Assembly (NCBI GenBank): GCA_024642665.1
Contig: JAHEAR010000010.1
Location: 22,629-86,628, forward strand
Length of the DNA stretch: 64,000 nt
Origin: Bacteroidota bacterium
Lineage (GTDB): Bacteria > Bacteroidota > Bacteroidia > Chitinophagales > Saprospiraceae
Direction: 5' to 3'
The translations under genes were made by a program, and so were the position numbers. The notes under the pieces were generated by a model, which was given only the letters and a program-made list of their open reading frames with translations, searched no databases and was not told the DNA's origin. Positions 8,519 to 16,819 of the stretch are shown piece after piece (position 1 is the stretch's first letter; every line of letters starts with the position of its first letter).

Positions 8519-9226
8519 TTAATAAATAGTCCCCAGAATACCGAAAATCTCTTTGCGATACCTGCTCCACAGGGTATTTGGGGGAAGATCTGCTGTCAAT
8601 ACCACCGGTTCATTCTTAATCGGATGTAAAAATTCCATCTTCCTGCAATGCAGCATGATGGAGGAAGCATCCTGAATATTTACCCCTTTATATTTCACAT
8701 CACCCACGATTGGGCATCCTATCCAACGCATGTGCGCCCGAAGCTGGTGAGATTTACCTGTAATCGGATTAAGCTCCAATAAAAAATATGGTCCTACCTG
8801 ACCAAGCGTCTTGTATTTTGTCCTTGCCTGAACCGCTCCGGGTTTCGCCTCACTGACCACATCGACAGTATTTTTTGATTTGTTTTTCAACAACCAGCCA
8901 GTCAAATCTCCTTCATAGGGATCCGGACATTTGGTCACCAATGCCAGGTAGGATTTTTGGACTTTATTTTCAGCAAACACCTGACGCATCCGCTCACGCC
9001 CTTTAGAGGTCTTGGCAAAAATCAAAACACCACTGACGGGCCGATCCAGCCGGTGACAGGAATGCAAAAAGACATTGCCTGGTTTTTGATATTTCACACG
9101 GACGTATTCCATGACTATCTGCTCCAGACTAGTATCCCCGGTGATGTCTGAGTGAACGAGAAAGCCATTTGGCTTGTTTATGACAATGAGGTGATTATCT
9201 TCATAAATGTATTCCAGTTTCTTCAT
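8519..9226 (-). CDS. RluA-family pseudouridine synthase
   Basis: The protein has 235 residues from the ATG at 9226 (MKKLEYIYEDNH), which fits the family start better than the ATG at 9253. The catalytic motif is HRLDRPVSG with Asp61. NPITGKSHQLRAHM and GCPIVGDVKY are further RluA hallmarks. There is no S4 domain, as in the TruC/RluA-like short forms that modify tRNA or rRNA uridines; the target base cannot be read from sequence. The gene is divergent from mqnD with about 30 bp between starts, so promoters must overlap. Its 3-prime end lies next to the SRP RNA promoter. Confidence 0.9.
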   Translation of the reverse strand: MKKLEYIYEDNHLIVINKPNGFLVHSDITGDTSLEQIVMEYVRVKYQKPGNVFLHSCHRLDRPVSGVLIFAKTSKGRERMRQVFAENKVQKSYLALVTKCPDPYEGDLTGWLLKNKSKNTVDVVSEAKPGAVQARTKYKTLGQVGPYFLLELNPITGKSHQLRAHMRWIGCPIVGDVKYKGVNIQDASSIMLHCRKMEFLHPIKNEPVVLTADLPPNTLWSRYRKEIFGILGTIY

Positions 9227-9255
9227 AGCGAACACGCAAATTACAGATTTCAATT

Positions 9256-10047
9256 ATGGCAACGAATATAACTTTGGGTTTTTCTCCTTGTCCTAATGAT
9301 ACTTATATGTTTGCTGCTCTGATCAATGGCTGGATCGATACCAAGAACCTTAAGTTCCAGCCCAGAATGGCCGATATCGAATCGCTTAACGAATGGGCTG
9401 CATCTTCCCTGCTGGATATATCTAAAATGAGCTTCAATCGTTATTTTGGCCTTAGTGAAAAGTACCGGATGCTATCGTCAGGAGCCGCACTTGGTCGCGG
9501 TTGCGGGCCGATCCTGATCGGTCGGAGTAAGCTGAATGACTCGACTATTCAACATTCGTCAGTTGCACTTCCCGGATGGTGGACGACTGCACATCTTTTA
9601 TTCTCTATATTTTATCCCGAAACCGGTCAAAAACAGTTCATGGAATTCAATAAAATAGAGGATGCCGTGTTGAATGGCGAAGTGGATGCAGGTGTGATCA
9701 TTCATGAAAACAGATTTACGTTTGAAGATAAAGGCCTGGTCAGGATTATGGATCTAGGAGAGGCCTGGGAAAACAAGACACAGATGCCCATCCCATTGGG
9801 TGGCATATTTGCCAATAATTCCTTACCGGAGGAAATACAAATTCAGGTAGAAGACCTGATTAGAGAAAGTATTCTTTTTGCCCGGGCTCATTCGGAGGTC
9901 GTCATGCCCTATGTCCGACAATACGCCCAGGAAATGGATGAGGAAGTAATGAAAAACCATATTAATCTCTATGTCAATGACTATTCTTTGGATTTAGGGG
10001 CGGAAGGCCATTCGGCCATTTCTCAATTAAAAAATATGTTTTTGTAG
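9256..10047 (+). CDS. mqnD: 1,4-dihydroxy-6-naphthoate synthase (futalosine pathway)
   Basis: The protein has 263 residues. The N-terminal LGFSPCPNDTYMFAAL and the central LPGWWTTAHLLF with IHENRFTF are typical of MqnD, which converts cyclic dehypoxanthinylfutalosine to 1,4-dihydroxy-6-naphthoate for menaquinone synthesis. This implies the organism makes menaquinone by the futalosine route, common in Bacteroidota. No other mqn genes are adjacent. Start chosen at the ATG at 9256; no longer in-frame alternative looks better. Confidence 0.93.
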   Translation: MATNITLGFSPCPNDTYMFAALINGWIDTKNLKFQPRMADIESLNEWAASSLLDISKMSFNRYFGLSEKYRMLSSGAALGRGCGPILIGRSKLNDSTIQHSSVALPGWWTTAHLLFSIFYPETGQKQFMEFNKIEDAVLNGEVDAGVIIHENRFTFEDKGLVRIMDLGEAWENKTQMPIPLGGIFANNSLPEEIQIQVEDLIRESILFARAHSEVVMPYVRQYAQEMDEEVMKNHINLYVNDYSLDLGAEGHSAISQLKNMFL

Positions 10048-10168
10048 CCTTTGACTTTGGAAGGCCTATTCTCAAGATTTTCAATTAAAAACATATTACG
10101 ATTTTTAATAGTGTATTTTTTATTGATAAAAAGTGATTTACATATGACGAATAATCGTAATATGTATG

Positions 10169-10176
10169 TATATTTG
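10169..10176 (+). promoter_or_regulatory. -7 promoter box for a candidate ncRNA
   Basis: TATATTTG matches TAnnTTTG exactly. It lies eight bases before the first stem of the structured RNA candidate at 10177-10344. No strong -33 element is visible. Confidence 0.45.
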
Positions 10177-10344
10177 TTTTATCAAGCCGTAAAGCACACG
10201 TGATATACTCTTTTTACGGCTTTTAACCATCCACCGAGAAACCGAAAATTAGCGGGTATCAGTCTGCCTGATAGCCAATAGTAAAGATGTGTGATCTTAG
10301 TTTTAGTTAACCTTTAGCCTGCTCAACGGAGCGGGCTTTTTTTT
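10177..10344 (+). ncRNA. Candidate structured small RNA or leader element upstream of ald
   Basis: This segment has a TAnnTTTG box immediately upstream, four successive hairpins and a terminator. Stem 1 pairs AAGCCGTAAA (10184-10193) with TTTACGGCTT (10213-10222). Stem 2 pairs GGGTATCAG (10254-10262) with CTGATAGCC (10268-10276), one mismatch. Stem 3 is AAGAT/ATCTT (10284-10298). The fourth is the rho-independent terminator at 10317-10344. There is no plausible open frame. It is about 165 nt and ends about 145 bp before the ald start, with a separate ald promoter between. An independent small RNA is more likely than a riboswitch. I do not recognise the family; 6S RNA is one candidate. Confidence 0.5.
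10317..10344 (+). terminator. Rho-independent terminator
   Basis: GCCTGCTC (10317-10324) pairs with GAGCGGGC (10329-10336) around an AACG loop, with one G-U pair, and is followed by eight T residues. It ends the candidate RNA at 10177 and could also stop read-through from mqnD. Confidence 0.85.
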
Positions 10345-10457
10345 GCCTGCCCACAATAAAACAATGTCTTGCACCCCACCATTTGATGTGATCTGCGTCT
10401 TATACTGTAGGGTGCAGAGCGGCCCAATTTCCAACCGGTTTTTCAAACTGAATTATA

Positions 10458-10465
10458 TACCTTTG
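10458..10465 (+). promoter_or_regulatory. -7 promoter box of alanine dehydrogenase
   Basis: TACCTTTG is an exact TAnnTTTG match 24 bases before the ald ATG. Just upstream, GCACCC (10371-10376) and GGGTGC (10410-10415) form a wide inverted repeat that could be a regulatory site; that is only a suggestion. Confidence 0.6.
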
Positions 10466-10489
10466 GTTCACTAAAAACTAAACCGCCTT

Positions 10490-11602
10490 ATGATTATTGG
10501 TGTACCTAAAGAAATAAAACCAAGTGAAAATCGTGTAGCCCTGACCCCCGGGGGAGCATTGGAATTAACTAAAAGAGGACATAGCGTCTATATTCAGAAA
10601 GGTGCCGGAGAAAATTCCGGATTTCCGGATGCAGACTACGAACAAAGAGGAGCCCAAATTCTTCCAACGATTGAAGAAGTCTATGCTATTGCAGAGATGA
10701 TCATTAAAGTTAAGGAGCCTATTGCCGCAGAATACCCACTCATCCGTAAAAATCAATTGCTTTTTACCTATTTCCATTTTGCTTCCTACGAACCACTGAC
10801 AATGGCCATGATTGAGAATGAGTCCATCTGTCTGGCGTATGAGACCGTAGAACTTCCTGATCGTTCCCTCCCTCTTCTTGTACCTATGTCAGAGGTAGCC
10901 GGAAGGATGTCTGTACAGGAAGGTGCTAAATTTCTTGAAAAACCTGAAGGAGGAAGAGGCGTATTACTGGGTGGAGTACCTGGTGTGCCCCCTGCCAATG
11001 TTTTAATTCTCGGCGGAGGTGTCGTTGGTACGCAAGCGGCCAGAATGGCGGCAGGACTGGGAGCAAATGTTACGATTATGGATATCAGTCTAAACCGACT
11101 TAGATATCTGGCTGATGTAATGCCGGCAAATGTGCATACTGAATTTTCAAGCGAAGTCAATATTCGCGATCACATAGGCAATCATGACCTGATCATTGGT
11201 GCCGTACTAATCCCAGGAGCCAAAGCTCCACACCTCATCACAAGAGATATGCTGAAGGATATGCGCCCCGGCACCGTCCTGGTGGATGTAGCAGTGGATC
11301 AGGGCGGATGCATTGAGACCTGCAAACCAACCACACACGATGATCCTATCTTTATCATTGATCATGTCGTTCATTATTGTGTCGCTAATATGCCGGGAGC
11401 CGTCCCATATACCTCCACTAAAGCACTGACTAATGCTACCCTTCCTTATGCCATCAGACTAGCCGATAAAGGCTGGCAGCAAGCATGCAAAGAAGATAAA
11501 GCATTGCGATTAGGACTTAATATTGCAGGTGGCAAGGTGGTATATAAAGGCGTAGCAGATGCCTTTAACCTGCCATTGGTTGATGTGGACTCAGTTCTGT
11601 AG
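10490..11602 (+). CDS. ald: Alanine dehydrogenase
   Basis: The protein has 370 residues, the usual length. MIIGVPKEIKPSENRVALTP is the standard N-terminus. Lys75 (IKVKEP), His96 (TYFHFA) and the Asp of VDVAVDQGG match the substrate-binding and catalytic positions of this family. The NAD-binding glycine motif is VLILGGGVVGTQAA. The enzyme interconverts L-alanine and pyruvate with NAD(H), linking nitrogen and carbon metabolism. The gene appears monocistronic, with its own -7 box at 10458 and a terminator-ended RNA upstream. Confidence 0.96.
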   Translation: MIIGVPKEIKPSENRVALTPGGALELTKRGHSVYIQKGAGENSGFPDADYEQRGAQILPTIEEVYAIAEMIIKVKEPIAAEYPLIRKNQLLFTYFHFASYEPLTMAMIENESICLAYETVELPDRSLPLLVPMSEVAGRMSVQEGAKFLEKPEGGRGVLLGGVPGVPPANVLILGGGVVGTQAARMAAGLGANVTIMDISLNRLRYLADVMPANVHTEFSSEVNIRDHIGNHDLIIGAVLIPGAKAPHLITRDMLKDMRPGTVLVDVAVDQGGCIETCKPTTHDDPIFIIDHVVHYCVANMPGAVPYTSTKALTNATLPYAIRLADKGWQQACKEDKALRLGLNIAGGKVVYKGVADAFNLPLVDVDSVL

Positions 11603-11758
11603 TGATCCGTGGAATGATTTAGGTTTTAACAATTGTAAAGACATCCCATTGTTGAAAAACAATTTAATCCCCTGAATCAGAATCATTAATAATGTTTTTG
11701 TTTGTTTTTGAGACGCCCCACTCGACTGATAATATGCGCATCGAACAATAATTGAACG

Positions 11759-11816
11759 AACTTTAAAGTTAATTTTTAGAAAAAATTTTTCTAAATGGCT
11801 ATTATGCGTTAACTTT
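11759..11816. promoter_or_regulatory. Nested palindromes upstream of the small HTH gene
   Basis: AACTTTAAAGTT (11759-11770) is a perfect palindrome. A second inverted repeat spans 11775-11795 with ten-base arms (TTTAGAAAAA/TTTTTCTAAA). AAAGTTAA (11765-11772) and TTAACTTT (11809-11816) form an outer inverted repeat. Such nested symmetry before a DNA-binding protein gene suggests operator sites, possibly autoregulatory. The sequence is A/T-rich, so part of it could be chance. Confidence 0.4.
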
Positions 11817-11861
11817 CAAACGAGAATAGTAATCATGTAGTTTTACATAAAGCTTTAAAAT

Positions 11862-12125
11862 ATGAATATAACTTTTGAGGATTTAAGAAAAATCAAGCAT
11901 GCCTTACCAACCGGCAGCGTGAAAAGAATCGCAGACGAACTCCAAATTGAGGAGCAAACGGTTAGAAATTATTTTGGCGCACATAAATATGAGAATGGTC
12001 AAATCGTTTCTCAAGCTATTGAGCCCGGACCAGATGGGGGAATCGTTCATCTTGAGGATGACACCATTTTAAACGTTGCAAAACGAATCATCAAAGAGTC
12101 CATTCACGATATGTCGCACAGTTAA
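11862..12125 (+). CDS. Small helix-turn-helix DNA-binding protein
   Basis: This 87-residue protein carries a helix-turn-helix at about residues 17-42: GSVKRIADELQIEEQTVRNYF has the alanine and turn spacing of the motif. It is followed by a short acidic segment and a C-terminal helix. There is no sensor domain. Small proteins of this kind are common in Bacteroidota, but I cannot name the family. Nested palindromes lie upstream and a strong bidirectional terminator lies directly after the stop, so it is a single-gene unit. Confidence 0.7.
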   Translation: MNITFEDLRKIKHALPTGSVKRIADELQIEEQTVRNYFGAHKYENGQIVSQAIEPGPDGGIVHLEDDTILNVAKRIIKESIHDMSHS

Positions 12126-12130
12126 AAAAA

Positions 12131-12154
12131 AGTGATACTGCATTCAGTATCACT
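12131..12154. terminator. Bidirectional rho-independent terminator
   Basis: AGTGATACTG (12131-12140) pairs perfectly with CAGTATCACT (12145-12154) around a CATT loop. A-run before and T-run after serve both strands. It separates the convergent HTH and TrmN6-like genes. Confidence 0.93.
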
Positions 12155-12171
12155 TTTTTTATTAGCACTGT

Positions 12172-12924
12172 TCAGATATTACGATTAGCCTTTTGGCTTC
12201 CTTCTTTTGCAATACCTGTAAACGTCAAGTACTGCTTGCTGTAGGTGTTATCCGATTGATATATTGTAAGTCTGGATAAGTTAGGCTTTTGCAATGCATG
12301 CCTAAAGCAAAGCAATGTTCTTACGGGTGACGGGTCAATATCAAAGGAATAAACATCCATTCGATTGGTATTATAAAACTTTTGATGATTCGCTGCACGT
12401 ATCCAGTTTTGGGCTGTATTTGAAGGTACTATAATACAGCAGCACCCATGATCAGCAGTGCTTTCGAGTAACTTGTACATCCAATCTTCAATGGACCCGT
12501 GCATGTGCTTTGCCATCTTCTTATACATATTGTCCGTCGGATTTTGCGTCGTGTAATAAGGCGGATTGGACATGACCAGATCATATTTTTTTGATGCCCT
12601 GAATGCTTTTAATATATCTTCTTCTACAATAGTAATACGATCACCATATCCCGACGCCTGTACATTCCGCTGTGCCAAAAGAAGTGCATTGTCATTTATA
12701 TCGATTGCTTTAATCTTTGCTTCCGGATGGGCCTTTGCCATGATTAAAGCAAGTATTCCCGTCCCCGTCCCAATGTCCAAAATGCTTTCTGCGGAAGAAA
12801 TTATTTGAGGAATCCAGGATCCCAGCAAGATCGCATCTGTGCCAATCTTATGGACTTGTTCATGCTGATGAAGTGCAAGCCCTGCCCACAAAAAAAACGT
12901 AGTAGTATCGTTGGCGTCACTCAT
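12172..12924 (-). CDS. tRNA1(Val) A37 N6-methyltransferase-like (TrmN6/YfiC family)
   Basis: The protein has 250 residues from the ATG at 12924, which overlaps the stop of the upstream lectin gene by eight bases. A start at 12954 lies inside that gene and is less likely. The class I SAM motif is DIGTGTGILAL (about 50-60) and the N6-adenine catalytic motif is NPPYY (about 120-124). The N-terminal KIGTDAILLGSW is typical of TrmN6, which methylates A37 of tRNA-Val. Coupling to a secreted lectin gene is odd for a tRNA enzyme and may only reflect shared transcription. Confidence 0.85.
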   Translation of the reverse strand: MSDANDTTTFFLWAGLALHQHEQVHKIGTDAILLGSWIPQIISSAESILDIGTGTGILALIMAKAHPEAKIKAIDINDNALLLAQRNVQASGYGDRITIVEEDILKAFRASKKYDLVMSNPPYYTTQNPTDNMYKKMAKHMHGSIEDWMYKLLESTADHGCCCIIVPSNTAQNWIRAANHQKFYNTNRMDVYSFDIDPSPVRTLLCFRHALQKPNLSRLTIYQSDNTYSKQYLTFTGIAKEGSQKANRNI

Positions 12925-14038
12925 CGCCGGTAAACGCAATACGGATAGCTTCACTGGATTCCATATTGGATTCGAGACTTATGCGTTGTGTGGATTCTCC
13001 GTCATACACGCTGATCGAAGCAGTATTGGGAGGAACCATTCCAACATTATGCGCATATAAGATAAGATCTTGTCCAAATCCAACCAGCGTACAATTGATC
13101 AGCATTTTCTCTGCCGTAAGCGTATGCTCCGTCAAAATCCACTCATCCCCCAATTTCAGGGAGACGATGTCCCCATCAATGGTATTATGATCCCATACAC
13201 CGATCGTCAGTTTTCTGTGTTTCACTTCAATCGTACCTTTGGCCTTGACCAAAACGGAATCCACCGCTATATCTTTAGGTGCAGCAGGAGCCTCTTTGAT
13301 CACCCAGGATAAAAGATCATGGTTGGCATGATTCTCTGAAGTAGAAGCTGTAAATCCGAGCCATGCCGTGTGATCCGGACTGTTTATTTTTTCAGCGATA
13401 TCAAGCTTTACAGAGAGCACCGGAAATAAATATGAGTCCAGATAAATCTGTAACCTTCCATCGCGATATACTACTCTCGTAAAATGAGATTTGCCATCCG
13501 TAATCTCCGGTATCTCGTGGACTGTCGCATATTGTCGATACGATTTGGTCTCAGGATTGTAAAATGAAAGATTAATATGATTGCGGCTTCCTTCGTCATT
13601 ATCCTTAATATCAAATTCCAACGCAACACCATAAGGGATTTCTTTATATCCGATATTATCACCAATTCCTCCGGTAATCTCCGGGGACTGGGACTGAATC
13701 ACAAAAGCAAAACCATCACCTGGTAATATGCCCGGTTTTAAATTTGAAATAATAAAAGTAAACTCCGTTTCAAATCCGTGTGTAAAATCAATCTTCTCTG
13801 CTTTATACCAGCATGCACCAGCCTGATTTGGCTTATCCGGAGCGATCCTTAGTTTCCCATCGACTATCTCACTACTTCCTTCCAGATTTATACTCTGGTC
13901 AGAAGCGACAAAACTGTTTATCTGAAACAACGCAGATTGTGCCCCGGATAGGAATGAACCTAAAAAAAATAAAATGGATAAAAGTCCATATCCACCACGC
14001 CCGGGAGAAAATATCTTTCGCAAGTGATTAGCCTTCAT
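12917..14038 (-). CDS. Secreted L-type (legume-lectin-like) lectin domain protein
   Basis: The protein has 373 residues. A signal peptide covers about residues 1-34. Residues about 38-250 form a bacterial L-type lectin domain: PGDGFAFVIQ and YGVALEFDIKDND fit the carbohydrate/metal-binding strands, and AWLGFTAST the final strand. The last 110 residues (from about DIAVDSVLVKAKG) form a separate beta-rich domain I cannot name. No type IX sorting domain of type B is seen, so secretion is by Sec at least. The TAnnTTTG box at 14095 suggests this is the first gene of a two-gene operon with the TrmN6-like gene. Confidence 0.82.
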   Translation of the reverse strand: MKANHLRKIFSPGRGGYGLLSILFFLGSFLSGAQSALFQINSFVASDQSINLEGSSEIVDGKLRIAPDKPNQAGACWYKAEKIDFTHGFETEFTFIISNLKPGILPGDGFAFVIQSQSPEITGGIGDNIGYKEIPYGVALEFDIKDNDEGSRNHINLSFYNPETKSYRQYATVHEIPEITDGKSHFTRVVYRDGRLQIYLDSYLFPVLSVKLDIAEKINSPDHTAWLGFTASTSENHANHDLLSWVIKEAPAAPKDIAVDSVLVKAKGTIEVKHRKLTIGVWDHNTIDGDIVSLKLGDEWILTEHTLTAEKMLINCTLVGFGQDLILYAHNVGMVPPNTASISVYDGESTQRISLESNMESSEAIRIAFTGDE

Positions 14039-14094
14039 TTAAAAAAATAACATTTAAATATAATTCAGAATCCGTAAGCGGTTGAATCACAAGA

Positions 14095-14102
14095 CAAATG
14101 TA
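14095..14102 (-). promoter_or_regulatory. -7 promoter box of the lectin-trmN6 operon
   Basis: TACATTTG on the minus strand matches TAnnTTTG exactly, about 57 bases upstream of the lectin ATG. Confidence 0.45.
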
Positions 14103-14154
14103 TAGAAATGACCGTTATAATCAGATATTATCTTTGTTTCGATTCCGACAAAAA

Positions 14155-14188
14155 GAAGCCGTTAACATTTTATAATGCTAACGGCTTC
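14155..14188 (-). terminator. Rho-independent terminator after tRNA-Glu
   Basis: GAAGCCGTTA (14155-14164) pairs perfectly with TAACGGCTTC (14179-14188), with further pairing inside the loop. On the minus strand it is followed by a T-run. It lies 12 bases past the tRNA 3-prime end. Confidence 0.85.
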
Positions 14189-14200
14189 ATCTAAAAAAAG

Positions 14201-14272
14201 TAGCCCCTAGGGGAATCGAACCCCTCTCTGCAGAATGAAAATCTGCTGTCCTAACCGATAGACGAAGGGGCC
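14201..14272 (-). tRNA. tRNA-Glu (anticodon TTC)
   Basis: The minus strand folds into a complete cloverleaf: acceptor GGCCCCT with AGGGGCT, anticodon stem GCAGA/TCTGC around the loop TTTTCAT (anticodon TTC), and T arm GGGGTTCGATTCCCC. Discriminator is A and CCA is not encoded. The first acceptor pair is G-U rather than G-C. A rho-independent terminator follows. Confidence 0.95.
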
Positions 14273-14483
14273 AAAAGTCAGGATGCTTCCTTGAAAAGCA
14301 GGGCAAAATTATAATTTTTTGGATGTTATGCATGAAAAAATTTACCCGTATGTCCCCTTGCATTTCCTCCGAGACATCTTAAGTCTTGTGTATCAAGCCA
14401 ATAGAAATCATTTTACAATACATGGAATTCTTGCAAATCCGAAAAAAAATAGAATTGACGGCTATTTCCTGATAGAATGACCT

Positions 14484-14491
14484 TACTTTTG
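14484..14491 (+). promoter_or_regulatory. -7 promoter box of the gap-pgk operon
   Basis: TACTTTTG fits TAnnTTTG exactly, 31 bases before the GTG start of gap. A TTG at 14455-14457 could be the -33 element, though the spacing is long. Confidence 0.5.
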
Positions 14492-14522
14492 CTCCTCATT
14501 TTGCACCTTAAAAAATTAGTAC

Positions 14523-15524
14523 GTGGCTAAGAGAATTGCAATAAACGGATTTGGACGAATAGGACGCTTAACCTTTCGCCAATTATATAATATGCCTGAT
14601 GTGGAAATTGTAGGAATTAATGACCTCACTGATCCCGCAACACTGGCCCATCTGCTAAAATATGATTCTGCTCATGGTATTTTTGACAAAGCCATTAGTG
14701 TCGATGGTGATTTTCTAATTGTAGAAGATGAACGAATTAAGATCACCGCGATCAAATCCCCCGCCGAACTTTGGAAAGGATTGGAAGTAGATACAGTCCT
14801 GGAATGCACCGGAAGATTTACACAAAAAGACGAGGTCATAGCCCACGTCAGGCCGGATGGCGCTAAACGCGTAATCATCAGTGCGCCAGCAAAAGGGAAA
14901 GAATATATTCCTACCATTGTACTAGGCGTCAACGAAGAGCTTATTGATCCAAATGAACTCGTGCTTTCCAATGCATCCTGTACGACCAACTGCCTGGCCC
15001 CAATGGTCAAAATACTTGAAGACAATTTTGGTTTGAAGTCAGGTGCCATGACCACCATACATGCTTATACCGCTGATCAAAGACTACAGGATGCACCTCA
15101 TTCAGATCTTAGAAGAGCACGGTCTGCTGCGATAAATATTATTCCAACGAGCACCGGTGCGGCGTCCACATTGAAAAAAGTCATCCCATCTGTTGGCAAT
15201 AAACTTAGTGCCATCGCCTACCGTGTGCCGGTCATTACCGGCTCTTTAGTAGAGCTTAATGTCGTCCTCAACAGCACTCCGACAGCAGAAGAAATCAATA
15301 GTGCTTTTCTGACAGCCTCTCAGCAACCATCTTTCAAAGGAATCCTTGAATATAGCACAGACCATTTAGTATCTACGGATATCGTCGGCAATACCCATTC
15401 ATGTGTGTTTGACTCGTTGCTGACCAGTGTCAATGAAGGCATGGTAAATATTGTTGGCTGGTATGACAATGAATCCGGCTATGCTAGACGACTAGCTGAG
15501 CTTGCCTTCAAAGTAACCATTTAG
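14523..15524 (+). CDS. gap: Glyceraldehyde-3-phosphate dehydrogenase, type I
   Basis: The protein has 333 residues. The start is a GTG at 14523, fixed by the conserved MAKRIAINGFGRIGRL N-terminus. The catalytic motif ASCTTNCLAP places the nucleophile at Cys153, with the partner His in TTIHAYT. The enzyme oxidises glyceraldehyde-3-phosphate to 1,3-bisphosphoglycerate with NAD(P). Pgk follows after 16 bp, so the two consecutive glycolytic steps are co-transcribed. It is cytoplasmic. Confidence 0.97.
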   Translation: MAKRIAINGFGRIGRLTFRQLYNMPDVEIVGINDLTDPATLAHLLKYDSAHGIFDKAISVDGDFLIVEDERIKITAIKSPAELWKGLEVDTVLECTGRFTQKDEVIAHVRPDGAKRVIISAPAKGKEYIPTIVLGVNEELIDPNELVLSNASCTTNCLAPMVKILEDNFGLKSGAMTTIHAYTADQRLQDAPHSDLRRARSAAINIIPTSTGAASTLKKVIPSVGNKLSAIAYRVPVITGSLVELNVVLNSTPTAEEINSAFLTASQQPSFKGILEYSTDHLVSTDIVGNTHSCVFDSLLTSVNEGMVNIVGWYDNESGYARRLAELAFKVTI

Positions 15525-15540
15525 TATAAACACTTTATTT

Positions 15541-16758
15541 ATGAAAGGTGATCTGAGAGCCATAGACGTAAAGGACAAAAAAGTTCTCGTCAGAGTCGAC
15601 TTTAATGTTCCTCTTTCAAAAGATTATAAGGTAACAGATGATACCCGTATTCGCGGGGCACTGCCTACGCTGCTATATTTAGTGGATCAGGGGGCTAAAG
15701 TCATTGTCATGTCTCACCTTGGACGTCCACTCAAAAAACTTTTGCCTGATGGTACCGTAGATAGAGATCAGTTTTCTCTTCGACATATCGTTGCTGATTT
15801 CAGCAAATTAATCGGCCAACCTATTGCATTTGTAGATGATACGATTGGAGATGAGGTTTCCAAAAACATTAACACATTGCAATCAGGAGATATTTTGTTA
15901 CTTGAGAATACACGCTTCTATCCGGGAGAAGAAAAAGGCGATCCTCAATTAGCCAATCAATTAGCCTCTTTAGGGGAAGTATATGTCAATGATGCTTTTG
16001 GTGCCGCTCATCGGGCTCATGCATCAACAACACTTGTAGCCGATCATTTTGACGAATCACACAAAGCATTTGGTTTCCTAATGCAGAAGGAGCTTGATAA
16101 TGCAAAAAAAATACAGACTAATCCTGCGAGACCTTTCATCGCAATTTTAGGGGGCGCAAAAGTTTCGGATAAAATTTTACTGATTGAAGCACTCCTTGAA
16201 AAAGCTGATAAAATAATTATTGGAGGTGGTATGGCGTACACCTTCCTAAAAGCACAGGGAGGGAATGTCGGAAACTCCATGGTGGAAGAAGATAAACTTT
16301 CGCTCGCCATTGAATTAATGAATAAGGCGACTTCTATTAACAAACAGATAGTGCTGCCCACAGATAGTATTGCTGCCGATAAATTTGCACCGGATGCTAC
16401 GTATCGCAATGTTTCCTCTGATGCAATTCCTGATGGATGGATGGGCCTTGATATTGGTCTTGAAGCCAGAATAGATTATACCCGACAGCTTGAAGGCGCA
16501 GGCACCGTTTTATGGAATGGTCCAATGGGTGTCTTTGAAATGGAAGCCTTTGCACATGGTACTAAAGCTGTTGCCCAGGCTGTGGCTCAAGCCACTAAGA
16601 ATGGAGCTTTCTCATTAATTGGCGGTGGAGATTCTGCCGCTGCCATCGAACAATCAGGACTTGCCGACCAGGTCAGTTTCATCAGTACCGGAGGAGGAGC
16701 TATGCTAGAATTGCTTGAGGGCAAAACACTGCCCGGCGTTACAGCCATTCTAAAATAA
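15541..16758 (+). CDS. pgk: Phosphoglycerate kinase
   Basis: The protein has 405 residues, normal for the family. Hallmarks are VRVDFNVPL near the N-terminus, MSHLGRP, LLENTRFYPGEEKGD, GGAKVSDK and the C-terminal nucleotide-binding GGGDSAAAIEQ. It transfers phosphate from 1,3-bisphosphoglycerate to ADP. It is the second gene of the gap-pgk operon and converges with the first giant T9SS cargo gene. Confidence 0.97.
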   Translation: MKGDLRAIDVKDKKVLVRVDFNVPLSKDYKVTDDTRIRGALPTLLYLVDQGAKVIVMSHLGRPLKKLLPDGTVDRDQFSLRHIVADFSKLIGQPIAFVDDTIGDEVSKNINTLQSGDILLLENTRFYPGEEKGDPQLANQLASLGEVYVNDAFGAAHRAHASTTLVADHFDESHKAFGFLMQKELDNAKKIQTNPARPFIAILGGAKVSDKILLIEALLEKADKIIIGGGMAYTFLKAQGGNVGNSMVEEDKLSLAIELMNKATSINKQIVLPTDSIAADKFAPDATYRNVSSDAIPDGWMGLDIGLEARIDYTRQLEGAGTVLWNGPMGVFEMEAFAHGTKAVAQAVAQATKNGAFSLIGGGDSAAAIEQSGLADQVSFISTGGGAMLELLEGKTLPGVTAILK

Positions 16759-16796
16759 AAAATAGCTTACCAGCTTTTACAAGCCAATAAGCTATT
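16757..16796 (-). terminator. Rho-independent terminator of the first giant T9SS gene
   Basis: AATAGCTTA (16761-16769) pairs with TAAGCTATT (16788-16796). On the minus strand the stem is followed by a T-run. The loop is fairly large, so efficiency is uncertain. It lies between convergent pgk and the cargo gene. Confidence 0.6.
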
Positions 16797-16819
16797 AGTA
16801 CAAATGAGGGCTTTAGTCT

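Noticed and set aside
10177..10344. Riboswitch controlling alanine dehydrogenase
   Set aside because: A separate promoter box lies between the terminator and ald, and no known aptamer core is recognisable. An independent RNA fits better.
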